Assembly: GCF_039538765.1 (NCBI RefSeq)
Contig: NZ_BAABCJ010000002.1
Span: forward strand, 434,001-498,000
Direction of reading: 5' to 3'
Source: Zhihengliuella alba
GTDB lineage: Bacteria; Actinomycetota; Actinomycetes; Actinomycetales; Micrococcaceae
Length of the DNA: 64,000 nucleotides
The notes beneath the pieces were generated by a model, which searched no databases, was not told the DNA's origin, and saw nothing but the letters and a program-made list of their open reading frames with translations. Shown one piece after another: positions 43,891-52,583 of this stretch; within the stretch, counting starts at the first letter, position 1; each line of letters opens with the position of its first letter. A program made the position numbers and the translations under genes.

Positions 43891-45365
43891 GCGGCGGTCT
43901 CCATTCGTTCTGGCCGCGGCGCGGTGGCGCCAGGGCGGCGTGCGGGGTCGTTGTAGGGGGCCGTGCAGCGCCACAGGATCGCGTAGACCAGGCCGCCGAC
44001 CACGGGGGCCAGCAGCGCCGAGAGGTCCGCGCCGCCCAGGGCCGCGGCCACCGGTCCCACGAAGAGGGTCGAGTTCACGAAGAGCAGCGAGACGACGGCG
44101 CCGACCACCATCGCCACGACGCCCGGGGCGAAGTAGCCGTGGCGGTACCAGAACTCGCTGCCGGGCCGCTCGTCGTTGAGCGCGCGCCCGTCGTAGCGGT
44201 TGCGGCGCAGGACGATGTCCACGGCGTAGACGGCCACGAGGGGGCCGAGGATGCACACGCTCAGTTCGAGCGCCGCGTTCAGCGTGTCCAGGAAGCTCGG
44301 GGCCCCGAAGACCAGCCAGCCGCCGAGCACGGTCGCGACGGTGCCGGTGACCACCACCGTGGTGGCGCGCGAGAGCCGCAGGCCCAGTCCCTGGGCGTAG
44401 AGCCCCGTGGAGTACGCGACGAGGACGTTGTTGGTCACGGTCCCGAGGAAGACGACGAAGAGGAAGATCGGCGTGAACCAGGCCGGGACGATCTCGCCGA
44501 TCGTCTGCTGCGGGTCCGTCATGTCGATCGCGGTGGCCGCCAGCACGCCCAGGCCGCCGATGAGGAGGGCCGGGATGAAGCCGCCCAGCGCGGTCCACCA
44601 GATGATGCCGCGCCGGGGCGTGCGCTCCGGGAGGTAGCGGGAGTAGTCGGCGCCGGTGCCCCAGGACAGCGGCCCGGAGGCCACGATCGCGTAGCCGAGG
44701 GCGATCATCGCCCAGCGCTCACCGGTGGGGAGCTCCGGGGCGGTGTAGCCGAAGTCCGCCGCGGTGAGGACGAAGTAGCCGAGGACCACGAAGGCGAGCG
44801 CCAGGGCGCCCGAGAAGTACGGGGAGAGCGCCATGATGGTCCCGTGCCCGTACACGCTGAAGACGAAGCTCAGGAACGCGACGACGAGCAGGACGATCCA
44901 CTCCCCGGCCGTGCCGGGCTCGATCCCGAGGTGCGGCAGGAGCGCGAGGGCGGCGAAGGTGCCGACGGCGATGTTGATGATCTCGTAGAAGAGGCCGATC
45001 AGCACGCCGAGGGCGCCGCCGAAGATGCGGTTGCCCCGGATGCCGAACATGGCGCGCATGATCGTCACGCTCGGGGCGCCGGCGGACGGGCCGCTCACGG
45101 CGAGCCAGCCGACGACGGCCCACCAGAGGTTGCCCACCACGGTGACGGCGAGGGCCTCGACCACCGAGAGACCCAGGAGGACCAGGCCCCCGCCGATCAC
45201 GAAGTACAGGTACAGGACGTTCGCGCTCATCCAGATCCAGAAGAGCGAGAACGACGAGCCGCCCCGCTCCTCGGGGGCGATGAAGTCGATGCCGTGGCGC
45301 TCGACATGGCCCGGCGCGTTGGCGTTCGCGGCGTCGGTCCGGGGCGGTGCTGCCTGCTCGGTCAT
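43887..45365 (-). CDS. NCS1-family permease (purine-cytosine permease-like)
   Basis: Protein of 492 residues with 12 helices. NCS1-type features include the N-terminal HGIDFIAPEERGGSSFSLFWIWMSANV, the GPSAGAPSVTIMRAMFG loop (about 92-108), SGPLSWGTGADYSRYLP (about 223-239) and NNVLVAYSTGLYAQGLGL. Carriers of this group import nucleobases, allantoin, thiamine precursors or related amines. Coupling to agmatine deiminase by an ATGA overlap suggests uptake of an amine or guanidino substrate. Divergent TetR and palindrome upstream. Confidence 0.88.
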   Translation of the reverse strand: MTEQAAPPRTDAANANAPGHVERHGIDFIAPEERGGSSFSLFWIWMSANVLYLYFVIGGGLVLLGLSVVEALAVTVVGNLWWAVVGWLAVSGPSAGAPSVTIMRAMFGIRGNRIFGGALGVLIGLFYEIINIAVGTFAALALLPHLGIEPGTAGEWIVLLVVAFLSFVFSVYGHGTIMALSPYFSGALALAFVVLGYFVLTAADFGYTAPELPTGERWAMIALGYAIVASGPLSWGTGADYSRYLPERTPRRGIIWWTALGGFIPALLIGGLGVLAATAIDMTDPQQTIGEIVPAWFTPIFLFVVFLGTVTNNVLVAYSTGLYAQGLGLRLSRATTVVVTGTVATVLGGWLVFGAPSFLDTLNAALELSVCILGPLVAVYAVDIVLRRNRYDGRALNDERPGSEFWYRHGYFAPGVVAMVVGAVVSLLFVNSTLFVGPVAAALGGADLSALLAPVVGGLVYAILWRCTAPYNDPARRPGATAPRPERMETAA

Positions 45366-45392
45366 GGGGTGTCCTCAGTCGTCGTCGACTTA

Positions 45393-45408
45393 TTGATCGC
45401 TTGATCAA
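45393..45408. promoter_or_regulatory. Operator between NCS1 permease and TetR
   Basis: TTGATC GCTT GATCAA: perfect 6-bp arms with a 4-nt spacer, between divergent starts at 45365 and 45443. A BetI-like TetR site is plausible. Confidence 0.72.
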
Positions 45409-45442
45409 CAACGTGTGTGACCTTAACTACACTGGAGGGACC

Positions 45443-46075
45443 ATGTCAAGATCCTCACGCGCCACGTCCGTCCGCAAGTCCCCCGCCGAGCGCTCCGCCG
45501 AGATCGTCGACGCCGCCGTCGCGCTGGCCCGGCGGGAGGGCCTGTCGGCGGTCAAGCTCCGCTCGGTGGCCGCGGCCGCGGCCGTCGCCCCGGGCCTCGT
45601 CGCCCACTACGTCCCGAGCATGGACGCGCTGGTCGCGACCGCTTTCGAGCGCATCACGCGCGCGGAGCTGGAGGAGGTCCGGGAGATCGTCCTGGCCGCC
45701 TCGACGCCGGCCGGGAAGCTCGCCGAGCTCCTCGCCACCGTCTTCGACGACGAGCGCGAGGACGTCTCCCTGGTCTGGGTCGAGGCCTGGACCATGGGCC
45801 GCGGGAACGAGACCCTGGCCGCGAGCGTCCGCGACGTGATGGACGCCTGGCATGCCACGCTGAGCGACATCGTCGCCGCCGGCGCGGAGTCCGGCGACTT
45901 CCGGGTCACCGCGCCGAACGAGGCGGCCTGGCACCTGCTCGGCCTCATCGACGGCCTCAGTGCCCAGACGCTCGTGCACTGGCGTCCCGCCTCGCGTCCG
46001 GCCGTCCTCGGCGAACTCGTGGAGCGGGTCCTCGGCGCCCGGCCCGGCACCCTCGTCGCCCTCGCCGTCGAGTGA
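45443..46075 (+). CDS. TetR family regulator of the permease-aguA-amidase operon
   Basis: Protein of 210 residues. HTH EIVDAAVALARREGLSAVKLRSVAAAAAVAPGLVAHYVPSMDALVA (about 20-65) and a BetI-like TetR_C_6 C-terminal domain (VSLVWVEAWTMGRGNETLAASVRDVMDAW). ATG at 45443 has GGAGGG upstream. Divergent from the permease-aguA-amidase operon with a palindrome in the 77-nt gap, so it probably represses both directions in the absence of the amine. Confidence 0.88.
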   Translation: MSRSSRATSVRKSPAERSAEIVDAAVALARREGLSAVKLRSVAAAAAVAPGLVAHYVPSMDALVATAFERITRAELEEVREIVLAASTPAGKLAELLATVFDDEREDVSLVWVEAWTMGRGNETLAASVRDVMDAWHATLSDIVAAGAESGDFRVTAPNEAAWHLLGLIDGLSAQTLVHWRPASRPAVLGELVERVLGARPGTLVALAVE

Positions 46076-46117
46076 GGCCCAATCGGCTTCTCCGCCGCTC
46101 CCGGACTTGAATGCACG

Positions 46118-46127
46118 TTGTATACAG
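46118..46127 (+). promoter_or_regulatory. TTGTATACAG site before nitrilase gene
   Basis: The 10-mer TTGTATACAG is identical to the centre of the triple operator at 52584-52615. It lies about 65 nt before the nitrilase start, in an AT-rich promoter patch. Confidence 0.6.
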
Positions 46128-46191
46128 AATATCGAAGGCGGTGTAGATTCGGAGCCGAACCCGTCCGCCACGCACGCCCAGGAGCCGCGCC

Positions 46192-46986
46192 GTGAGAGTC
46201 GCCCTCGCCCAGATCCTCAGCTCATCCGACCCGTCCCGGAACCTCGACACCATCGAATCGCGCGCCCGGGAGGCGCGAGCGGCCGGCGCCGAGCTCGTCG
46301 TCTTCCCCGAGGCCTCGATGGCCGCATTCGGCAATGACCTGCACGCCCTCGCCGAGCCGATCGAGGGCCCCTGGGCCACTCGCGTCCGGCAGATCGCGGA
46401 GGAAGTCGGCATCGCCGTCGTCGCCGGGATGTTCACCCCGGGCGACGCGCAGCGGATCCGCAACACGCTCCTGGCAACTGGGCCGGGCGTGGAGGCCTCC
46501 TACGACAAGATCCACCTCTTCGACGCCTTCGGCTTCAAGGAGTCGGACACCGTCGCGCCCGGCGAGGCGCCCGTTGTCTTCGCCTTCCGCGGGCTCACGT
46601 TCGGATTGGCGACCTGTTACGACATCCGCTTCCCGGCCCTGTTCGCGGCGAATGCGCGCGCTGGCGCGCAGGTTCAGATCGTGTGCGCCTCCTGGGGCGA
46701 CGGCCCCGGCAAGGCCCGCCAGTGGGACCTCCTGGCGACCGCGCGCGCCCTGGACAGCACCTCCTACGTCCTCGCCTGCGGGCAGGCGGACCCGGCGTCG
46801 CGCGGAATCGAGGTTCACGACGCGACGCCACTCGGCGTCGGCCGCTCCGTCGCCGTTGGCCCCAAGGGCGAGGTCCTGGATCGCCTCGACGGCGCCGAGG
46901 GGCTCCTGCTGGTGGATGTGGATCCAGCCGAGGTCGACGCCGCCCGCGCCACCATCCCCGTGCTGGCCAATGCCCGGCTGGACTGA
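46192..46986 (+). CDS. Carbon-nitrogen hydrolase (nitrilase superfamily)
   Basis: Protein of 264 residues with the complete nitrilase triad: Glu40 (VFPEAS), Lys106 (SYDKIHLFD) and Cys142 (ATCYDIRFP). Segments ARALDSTSYVLACGQ and VGRSVAVGPKGEVLD are typical of the amidase-like branch (deaminated glutathione, omega-amidase or N-carbamoyl-type hydrolases). It is shorter than AguB (about 290), so an AguB role is possible but not shown. GTG at 46192 behind AGGAG. The shared TTGTATACAG site links it more to the monooxygenase cluster than to aguA. Confidence 0.88.
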   Translation: MRVALAQILSSSDPSRNLDTIESRAREARAAGAELVVFPEASMAAFGNDLHALAEPIEGPWATRVRQIAEEVGIAVVAGMFTPGDAQRIRNTLLATGPGVEASYDKIHLFDAFGFKESDTVAPGEAPVVFAFRGLTFGLATCYDIRFPALFAANARAGAQVQIVCASWGDGPGKARQWDLLATARALDSTSYVLACGQADPASRGIEVHDATPLGVGRSVAVGPKGEVLDRLDGAEGLLLVDVDPAEVDAARATIPVLANARLD

Positions 46987-47090
46987 ACCGGGCCGACCTG
47001 GTCCGGAATGAACTGATCGGGACCCACCCGGACGAGGTCACGCCTCGTTTGCGCAGCCGCTGACGGGGCCCGGTCCCGCGAGCCGGACGC

Positions 47091-47129
47091 ACGACGTCCC
47101 CCGCACCTCCAGGATGCGGGGGACGTCGT
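47091..47129. terminator. Strong bidirectional terminator
   Basis: ACGACGTCCCCCGCA and TGCGGGGGACGTCGT form a 15-bp perfect stem with a 9-nt loop between convergent genes. Confidence 0.93.
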
Positions 47130-47156
47130 GCTGTCTAGAGGCTCGGCCAGCGCCTT

Positions 47157-47681
47157 TCAGAAGCTCCAGGGCATCGCGTCGTGATTGAAGTCCTGGAACG
47201 AGCCGAACTTGCCGGCGTTGAAGGCCAGACCGTCACCGGCACGATCGCGGCTGGCCGTAACCCGGCCGAAGAACACCTCGTGGTCGCCGATCGTGTACTG
47301 GTGGGCCACCTCGCACTCGAGCTGCGAGAGGGCGCACGCGACGACGGGCAGTCCCGCGGGCGTCGTGTCGAACTCCCCTGCGTCGAAACGGGCTCCGCCG
47401 CGCACGGCGAACTGCCGAGCGACGGCCTCCTGCTTGGCGCCGAGGATCGAGATGGCGAATCGGCCGCTGGCCGCCAGGGCCTCGCCGGTGCGCGTGCCGA
47501 AGTTCAGCGAGACCATCAGGATCGGCGGATCCAGGCTGATCGAGGTCAGCGAGTTGATGGTCATGCCGCACTGCTCCCCCTCGTAGTCGGTGGTCACCAC
47601 CGCCACACCGGTGAGGAAGCGGCCCATGGCCTGGCGCATGGCCAAGCCGTCGGGCTGGACAAAGGTGGGAGCGAGGGCCAT
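47157..47681 (-). CDS. Flavin reductase (HpaC-like), partner of monooxygenase
   Basis: Protein of 174 residues with FLTGVAVVTTDYEGEQCGMTINSLTSISLDPPILMVSLN (about 22-60), GRFAISILGAKQEAVARQFA and GDHEVFFGRV, the HpaC/flavin reductase pattern. It supplies reduced FAD/FMN to the HpaB-like monooxygenase two genes upstream. Last gene of the six-gene set, 3 nt after the cupin gene, followed by the terminator at 47091. Confidence 0.93.
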   Translation of the reverse strand: MALAPTFVQPDGLAMRQAMGRFLTGVAVVTTDYEGEQCGMTINSLTSISLDPPILMVSLNFGTRTGEALAASGRFAISILGAKQEAVARQFAVRGGARFDAGEFDTTPAGLPVVACALSQLECEVAHQYTIGDHEVFFGRVTASRDRAGDGLAFNAGKFGSFQDFNHDAMPWSF

Positions 47682-47684
47682 GGC

Positions 47685-48038
47685 TCAGTCCTCCCGGCGC
47701 TGGTAGCGGACCTCGAACATCTTGGCGCCGCCCTCGGAGACCCAGGGGCCGTGCTCCATGCCGGGCGGACGGGTGGCCCAGTCCCCGGCGCGGAAGGTCC
47801 GGCCGAGGCGCTGGTCCACGAAGGAGCCTTCGAAGATGAAGACCTCCTCCCAGAAGTCGTGCGTCAGGGCACCATTGGGGGACGTGTCCGTCCCCGGTTC
47901 GAACTTCAGGATGCGGGTGACGGTCCCGTGCTCTTCGTCGCGGGCCAGGATCGCCTCGGAAAGGCCGTCGATCGGCGGCTCGCACGGGGCGAACGGGACG
48001 GTATCGACGGGTGTGAACTCGAATTCGGGCTTGGGCAT
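47685..48038 (-). CDS. Cupin domain protein
   Basis: Small single-domain cupin of 117 residues. The first metal motif appears as GALTHDFWEEVFIFEG (H/E positions present) and the second as RPPGMEHGPWVSEGG. It resembles ChrR-type/anti-sigma-like or catabolic cupins and could be a metal-dependent dioxygenase, isomerase or ring-product hydrolase in this pathway. ATG at 48038 has AGGAG 9 nt upstream; a GTG at 48044 lies too close to it. The gap to the monooxygenase stop is 2 nt. Confidence 0.85.
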   Translation of the reverse strand: MPKPEFEFTPVDTVPFAPCEPPIDGLSEAILARDEEHGTVTRILKFEPGTDTSPNGALTHDFWEEVFIFEGSFVDQRLGRTFRAGDWATRPPGMEHGPWVSEGGAKMFEVRYQRRED

Positions 48039-48040
48039 GG

Positions 48041-49516
48041 TCACTTCTCCTGTGCGTAGGCGGGGGTCCGGTCGTCCACGCCGTAGCCGGCGAGGAACTG
48101 GTCCAACTCGGCGACCTGCTGCTCGTAGCCGTAGTTGCGGTAGGTATAGGCGCCCTTCACCACGAACGGGGCGCCGGCGTAGAAGAGCTCGTACTGCTGG
48201 TGGCGACCGGCGAACTCGGAGCCGATGATGTCCCAGGCCAGGCGGAAAAGCTTGATCCGCTCCTCGCTGGGCACCCCGGGCGAGGCGACGTAACGCTCGA
48301 CGTCAGCCGCCGTGGTCTCGCTGCGCATGTCGGCGATGCCGGACGGCATCTGCAGGACGCCGCCGCCGACCAGGTCGCGGAGGATCGCGATGACCCGCGG
48401 ATAGGTCTCCGATTGCAGACCCATGACGCCGTAGAGGGCACGCTTGCCCGGCACCAGCATTCCGGCGGTGCTCGGCTCGGCCGTGTGCTGGGCCGCGATC
48501 AGGGCGGACTCAACGCTGGAGACCAGCGCAGCGAGCTCGCCGAGCTTCTCCTGCACGCCGGGGATGCGGTCCGTCCCGTTGACCTGGGTGACCTTGCGCG
48601 CCACCGCGGCGATGAACTGCAGCTTCACGGTGAGCCGGGTCTGGGCCTGCCAGTTGCCGAGGGCGTGGGCGCCGGTGGCGAAGAACTGCTGCCGCAGCTT
48701 GTCGATGTCCCGGTCGATGAACACGCGTTCCCATGGCACCAGCACGTCGTCGAAGACCACCAGGGCGTCGGGCTCGTCGTACCGGCTGGTCAGCGGGTAG
48801 TCGAAGTCGCTGGTGGCCTGCGTGGCGTACGGGCGGCGGCACATCAGCTTCAGGCCGGCGGTGTCGACTGGCAGGGCGAAGCTCACGGCGAAGTCGACGT
48901 CGTCCGGGCCGAGCGGCTTGATGCAGGTCACGAACACCTCGTCTGCGATCGCGGCACCCGTGGCGAGCATCTGCGAGCCGCGGACGATCAGGCCCTCCTC
49001 CGTCTCGCGGACGACGCCGACCTGCAGATAGTCGCCCTCCCAGCCGGACGCCGTCGTCGCGCGGGAGACCTGGGGCGGGATGATCGCGTAGGAGACGTAG
49101 AGGTCCTCGGCGAGGATCCGCTCGTAGTAACGGCGGATGTTGCCTGCGAAGTCGCGCTTCTCGTCGGCGAAGACGTCGGCGTGGGCGGCGAACGCCGCGA
49201 AGAAGGTGCCGACGTGGTCGGGACTGCGGCCCACCCAGCCGTGGGTGTGCTTCGCCCAGCGCTCCACGGCGGTGCGGCGCGCGGCGAGCTCCTCGGGCGT
49301 GCGCGGGATGCTGAACACGCGGTTGGCCGGACCGGCGATCTCCACGGCGTCGTACTGCATGCCATTCGCCGGATCGGCGGAGAGATCGTAGAGCTCGGCG
49401 ATGGTCGCCGCGACACCGCGGAAGGCCGGATGGTCGGAGACGTCGACGGACTCGCCGTCGAGGAGAACGGTGCGTCCGTCCTTCAGGGAGTCGAGGTACT
49501 GCTGTCCGGTGCGCAT
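48041..49516 (-). CDS. 4-hydroxyphenylacetate 3-monooxygenase-like oxygenase (HpaB family)
   Basis: Two-component flavin monooxygenase of 491 residues, acyl-CoA-dehydrogenase-like fold. Family marks: MRTGQQYLDSLKDGRTV at the N-terminus, PPQVSRATTASGWEG, GLIVRGSQMLATGAAIADEVFV, DNVLVPWERVFID (here DDVLVPWERVFID), and the C-terminal RIKLFRLAWDIIGSEFAGRHQQYELFYAG. The HpaB name is that of the family; members also hydroxylate or cleave chlorophenols, pyrroles and pyridines. With DUF2848, cupin and nitrilase partners an N-heterocycle or amide-containing aromatic is more likely than 4-HPA. Confidence 0.92.
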   Translation of the reverse strand: MRTGQQYLDSLKDGRTVLLDGESVDVSDHPAFRGVAATIAELYDLSADPANGMQYDAVEIAGPANRVFSIPRTPEELAARRTAVERWAKHTHGWVGRSPDHVGTFFAAFAAHADVFADEKRDFAGNIRRYYERILAEDLYVSYAIIPPQVSRATTASGWEGDYLQVGVVRETEEGLIVRGSQMLATGAAIADEVFVTCIKPLGPDDVDFAVSFALPVDTAGLKLMCRRPYATQATSDFDYPLTSRYDEPDALVVFDDVLVPWERVFIDRDIDKLRQQFFATGAHALGNWQAQTRLTVKLQFIAAVARKVTQVNGTDRIPGVQEKLGELAALVSSVESALIAAQHTAEPSTAGMLVPGKRALYGVMGLQSETYPRVIAILRDLVGGGVLQMPSGIADMRSETTAADVERYVASPGVPSEERIKLFRLAWDIIGSEFAGRHQQYELFYAGAPFVVKGAYTYRNYGYEQQVAELDQFLAGYGVDDRTPAYAQEK

Positions 49517-49518
49517 GG

Positions 49519-50193
49519 TCAGTTCTCCTGATCGGTGGTGTAGGTGTGCTGGAGGACGGTGCCGTCCGGGAAGGCGAGTTCGAGGCGCCACTCGGCGCCG
49601 TAGACGAAGTCCCCGCCGATGACGGGGATGGTGCCGCCGAGGCAGACGAAGTCGCCCACCACGCCCGTGCGCTCCTGGAGGAGCCGGACGACGTCGGCCG
49701 GCCGGCGCAGCCCGTCGAGCGTCCCGTCCTGGTAGAGACGGCCGTCCACCCAGCTGCGCGCGCGGACGGCGTCCAGATCGAGGTCGGCGAGGGAGTCCAC
49801 GGGGACCACGCTGGCTCCGACGGGCTTGGGACAGGCCTGCTTGGACTCGCCGATGTCCACGGCTTCCACCTCGCGGTCCGTGTGGTCGGAGGCGACGCCG
49901 ATGTAGTAGCGGCCGCGGTGGCGGATGTAGAGGGGCTCGATCTCGCCGGAGGTGCGGCTCCCGGCGACGGGCAGTGCCACGGCCGTGGCGACGGAGTCGG
50001 CGTCGACGGGATAGAACATCGGGACGGCGGGCGGCGGTGCGATGCCGATCGCCGCGAGCTCGTCGATGTGGTGCTGCACAGCCTTGTCGTCGCGGCCGGT
50101 GTAGCCGGCGACGATGGCGGTGAAGCGGTCCAGGACGATCGTCTCGTCCGTGCCGTGGACCCGGAGCTCCAGGGTTCTGGTGGTGGTGTTCAT
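49519..50193 (-). CDS. DUF2848 family protein
   Basis: Protein of 224 residues. The diagnostic segment YYIGVASDHTDREVE followed by SKQACPKPVG (about 97-125) identifies DUF2848, a fumarylacetoacetate-hydrolase-like family by general resemblance (G-SDHTD and GGTIPVIGGDFVYG). Its members occur with flavin monooxygenases and amide hydrolases, but no reaction is established. It begins the catabolic part of the operon and is separated from the GntR gene by 241 nt of repeat-bearing DNA; 2 nt from the monooxygenase start. Confidence 0.82.
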   Translation of the reverse strand: MNTTTRTLELRVHGTDETIVLDRFTAIVAGYTGRDDKAVQHHIDELAAIGIAPPPAVPMFYPVDADSVATAVALPVAGSRTSGEIEPLYIRHRGRYYIGVASDHTDREVEAVDIGESKQACPKPVGASVVPVDSLADLDLDAVRARSWVDGRLYQDGTLDGLRRPADVVRLLQERTGVVGDFVCLGGTIPVIGGDFVYGAEWRLELAFPDGTVLQHTYTTDQEN

Positions 50194-50330
50194 GATTCTC
50201 CTGTGGAGGCTGAAAAAGGGTGTGCTGATCCGCCACCGGGGCCCAGAGGGCCGCGGCGTGCGGTGGAGGGTGGTGCGACGTCGGGAGTGCGGCGTTCGAG
50301 TTCGCCGCGGTCAGCGGGCGCTCGTTGGCG

Positions 50331-50372
50331 TGCGTGCCGGTCAGTGCGTGCCGGTCAGTGCGTGCCGGTCAG
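50331..50372. repeat. 14-bp tandem repeat, 3 copies
   Basis: TGCGTGCCGGTCAG three times without change, followed by a partial copy, in the gap (50194-50434) between DUF2848 and GntR genes. No gene in this gap. Confidence 0.92.
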
Positions 50373-50434
50373 CGGGCGCGTGCCGATCCCCGCGCGGTCG
50401 GCCCAGCGCTGACGCGATACGTCCTGTGCGGCGC

Positions 50435-51100
50435 TCAGATGTCGAGAGCGTGCGAGGAGCGCTCGCGCAGCGCGGCCCGGGTCGAGTCCAGGTGGCGGGC
50501 GCTCGCGGCGACGGCCTCGTCCGGATCCCCGCTGTCGATCGCGTCGACCATCGCCCGGTGCTCGACCAGGACCTGCTCGATCCGATCGCGGCGCTCGAGG
50601 ATGGCCTGGACGCCGAGCCGGGCCTGCTTGAACCGTTGGGAGTCGTAGACCCCCTCCAGCGTCGGGTTGCCGGCCGCGTGGACGATCGCCTTGTGGAAGC
50701 GGATGTCCGCCTCGATGAACGCGACCGGGTCGTCCAGCAGCATCGCCTGCTCGTCGACGATCGCGTCCAGCACCTCCCGCCGGAGGAGCCGCTGGGCGGT
50801 GACCTTGGAGACCGCCCAGGTTCCGATGACGCGCCTGACCTCGAGCATCTCGCGGATGTCGTGGGAGGTCAGCGACGGCACGTACGCCCCCTTGTGCGGC
50901 ACCCGGCGCAGCAGCCCGACCGCCTCGAGGCGCAGGAGCGCCTCCCGGACCGGAGTCCTGGAGACGCCCGCGGACTCCGCGATGGCGTTCTCGCTCAGGA
51001 ACGCCTCCTGGTCCCACGGCAGTGCGGCGATCTGCTCCCGCAACCAGAGATACGCGATCTCGGGTGCCGTCGGCGCGGTCTTGCGGGAGATGCCGTTCAT
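50435..51100 (-). CDS. GntR family (FCD-type) regulator of monooxygenase cluster
   Basis: Protein of 221 residues. Winged HTH FLSENAIAESAGVSRTPVREALLRLEAVGLLRRVPHKGAYV (about 34-74), then an FCD domain with the metal-binding set ADIRFHKAIVHAAGN, EHRAMVDAIDSGD and SARHLDSTR. It follows the transporter gene by 15 nt and precedes DUF2848. The 32-bp inverted repeat at 52584-52615 and the copy at 46118 are its probable targets. Confidence 0.9.
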   Translation of the reverse strand: MNGISRKTAPTAPEIAYLWLREQIAALPWDQEAFLSENAIAESAGVSRTPVREALLRLEAVGLLRRVPHKGAYVPSLTSHDIREMLEVRRVIGTWAVSKVTAQRLLRREVLDAIVDEQAMLLDDPVAFIEADIRFHKAIVHAAGNPTLEGVYDSQRFKQARLGVQAILERRDRIEQVLVEHRAMVDAIDSGDPDEAVAASARHLDSTRAALRERSSHALDI

Positions 51101-51115
51101 CGGGCTGGCTCACTT

Positions 51116-52513
51116 TCACGGGGTGCTTCGTGCCTCTGCGGCGAGGGGCTCCTCGGCCCCGGCGGCCGCGGCGTCGGTCGCGGGGCCGTCGTCGAGCGAA
51201 CTCAGACGGAGGTCCCGCGTCTCCCTCGCACAGGCGACGGAGACGACCGAGATCAGCCCCATCACCACAAGGTACAGGGCGATCGCCTGTCCCGTCCCGA
51301 AGAAGTGGTACAGCGTCAGCGCGATCATCGGGGAGAGCGAGCCGGCGATGAGGGAGGCGACGTTGTAGGCGACGGACGTACCGGTGTAGCGGACGTCGGT
51401 GGGAAACAGCTCGGTGAAGAACGCGCCGATCACTGAGCTGTAGGCGGCGAAGATCAACAGGCCTCCGACCGCAGCCAGGACGATGAGACCCGGGTGGCCA
51501 GTGTCAAGGAGGGCGAAGAACGCGAAGCCCCACACCATCGTTGCCGCCGACGCTGCGAAGAGCATGGGCTTCCGACCGACCCGGTCGGCCAGGACCGCCA
51601 GCAGCGGGATCGCGACGACGGCAACGGCCTGGCCGATCATCACCGCGTTGAGGCCGACCTGACGGGCGAGACCCTGGATGTCGGTGACGTAGGTGATCAG
51701 GAACAGCGAGTAGATGTAGAAGCCCGCGTTCTCGCCCATGCGGCTTCCGGCGGCGATCAGGACCTGACGCCAGTTGCGCCGGAACAGGATCGTCAGTGGA
51801 ACTTTGCGCTGGGCGGGGCCAGCGTTCGCGGCCCTGGCCTGCGCGGCCTGGAAGAGCGGGGTCTCCTGGACATAGAGGCGCAGAACCAAGCCGATGATCA
51901 CCAGGACAGCTGAAAGGCCGAAGGCGATGCGCCAGCCCCAGGACAGGAAGGCTTCCTCGGTAAGCACCACGGACAGCAGGGCCAGGACTCCGGCGGCCAT
52001 CAGGTTGCCGAGCGGCGGGCCGACGTTCGGCCAGGACGCCCAGAAAGCGCGCTTGGTGCTCTGGTCGCTGTACTCGGAGACCAGGAGGACGGCGCCGCCC
52101 CACTCGCCCCCGAGGGCGAAGCCCTGGACGAGCCGCAGGAAGAGCAGGGCCAGGGGTGCGGCGATGCCGATGCTCGCGTAGGTGGGGATGACGGCGATCA
52201 GGGCAGTGGCGATTCCCATCAGCAGGAGACTGGTGATCAGGGTGGTCTTGCGGCCCCTGCGGTCGCCCAGGTGCCCCAGCACGATCGCTCCGAGGGGGCG
52301 TGCCACGAAGCCGGCAGCGAAGGTGCCCAGGGCCAGCATGGTGCTGACGAACGGGTCCTCGTTGGGGAAGTACAGCCTATTGAAGACGAGCGCGGCAGCG
52401 GTGCCGTAGAGGAAGAAGTCGTACCACTCGACCGCCGTGCCGGCGAGCGACGAGGCCGCGACGACGGGGAGCGACGTGTGCTTCTTGCGGGGTGTTCCGA
52501 TGATCTGAGACAT
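51116..52513 (-). CDS. MFS transporter, metabolite:H+ symporter (MHS) family
   Basis: Protein of 465 residues with 12 helices. MHS marks: SLAGTAVEWYDFFLYGTAAALVFNRLYFP (about 17-45), GHLGDRRGRKTTLI, RLVQGFALGGEWGGAVLLVSEYS, and ADRVGRKPMLF. Relatives carry shikimate, proline/betaine, aromatic and other organic acids with protons. The first gene of the putative six-gene operon MHS-GntR-DUF2848-HpaB-cupin-HpaC, behind the phased triple operator, so it probably imports the pathway substrate. ATG with AAAGGGG upstream. Confidence 0.92.
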   Translation of the reverse strand: MSQIIGTPRKKHTSLPVVAASSLAGTAVEWYDFFLYGTAAALVFNRLYFPNEDPFVSTMLALGTFAAGFVARPLGAIVLGHLGDRRGRKTTLITSLLLMGIATALIAVIPTYASIGIAAPLALLFLRLVQGFALGGEWGGAVLLVSEYSDQSTKRAFWASWPNVGPPLGNLMAAGVLALLSVVLTEEAFLSWGWRIAFGLSAVLVIIGLVLRLYVQETPLFQAAQARAANAGPAQRKVPLTILFRRNWRQVLIAAGSRMGENAGFYIYSLFLITYVTDIQGLARQVGLNAVMIGQAVAVVAIPLLAVLADRVGRKPMLFAASAATMVWGFAFFALLDTGHPGLIVLAAVGGLLIFAAYSSVIGAFFTELFPTDVRYTGTSVAYNVASLIAGSLSPMIALTLYHFFGTGQAIALYLVVMGLISVVSVACARETRDLRLSSLDDGPATDAAAAGAEEPLAAEARSTP

Positions 52514-52583
52514 GCAGGCCCCTTTACCTGATGTGGAGGACGGAGTGTCGGCGGCCGACCGTGATCGGCGTCACCGAGAATGA

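Noticed and set aside
48041..49516. Specific call as 4-hydroxyphenylacetate 3-hydroxylase
   Set aside because: Homoprotocatechuate pathway genes are absent and the partners (DUF2848, cupin, nitrilase) point to another substrate; only the family name is used.
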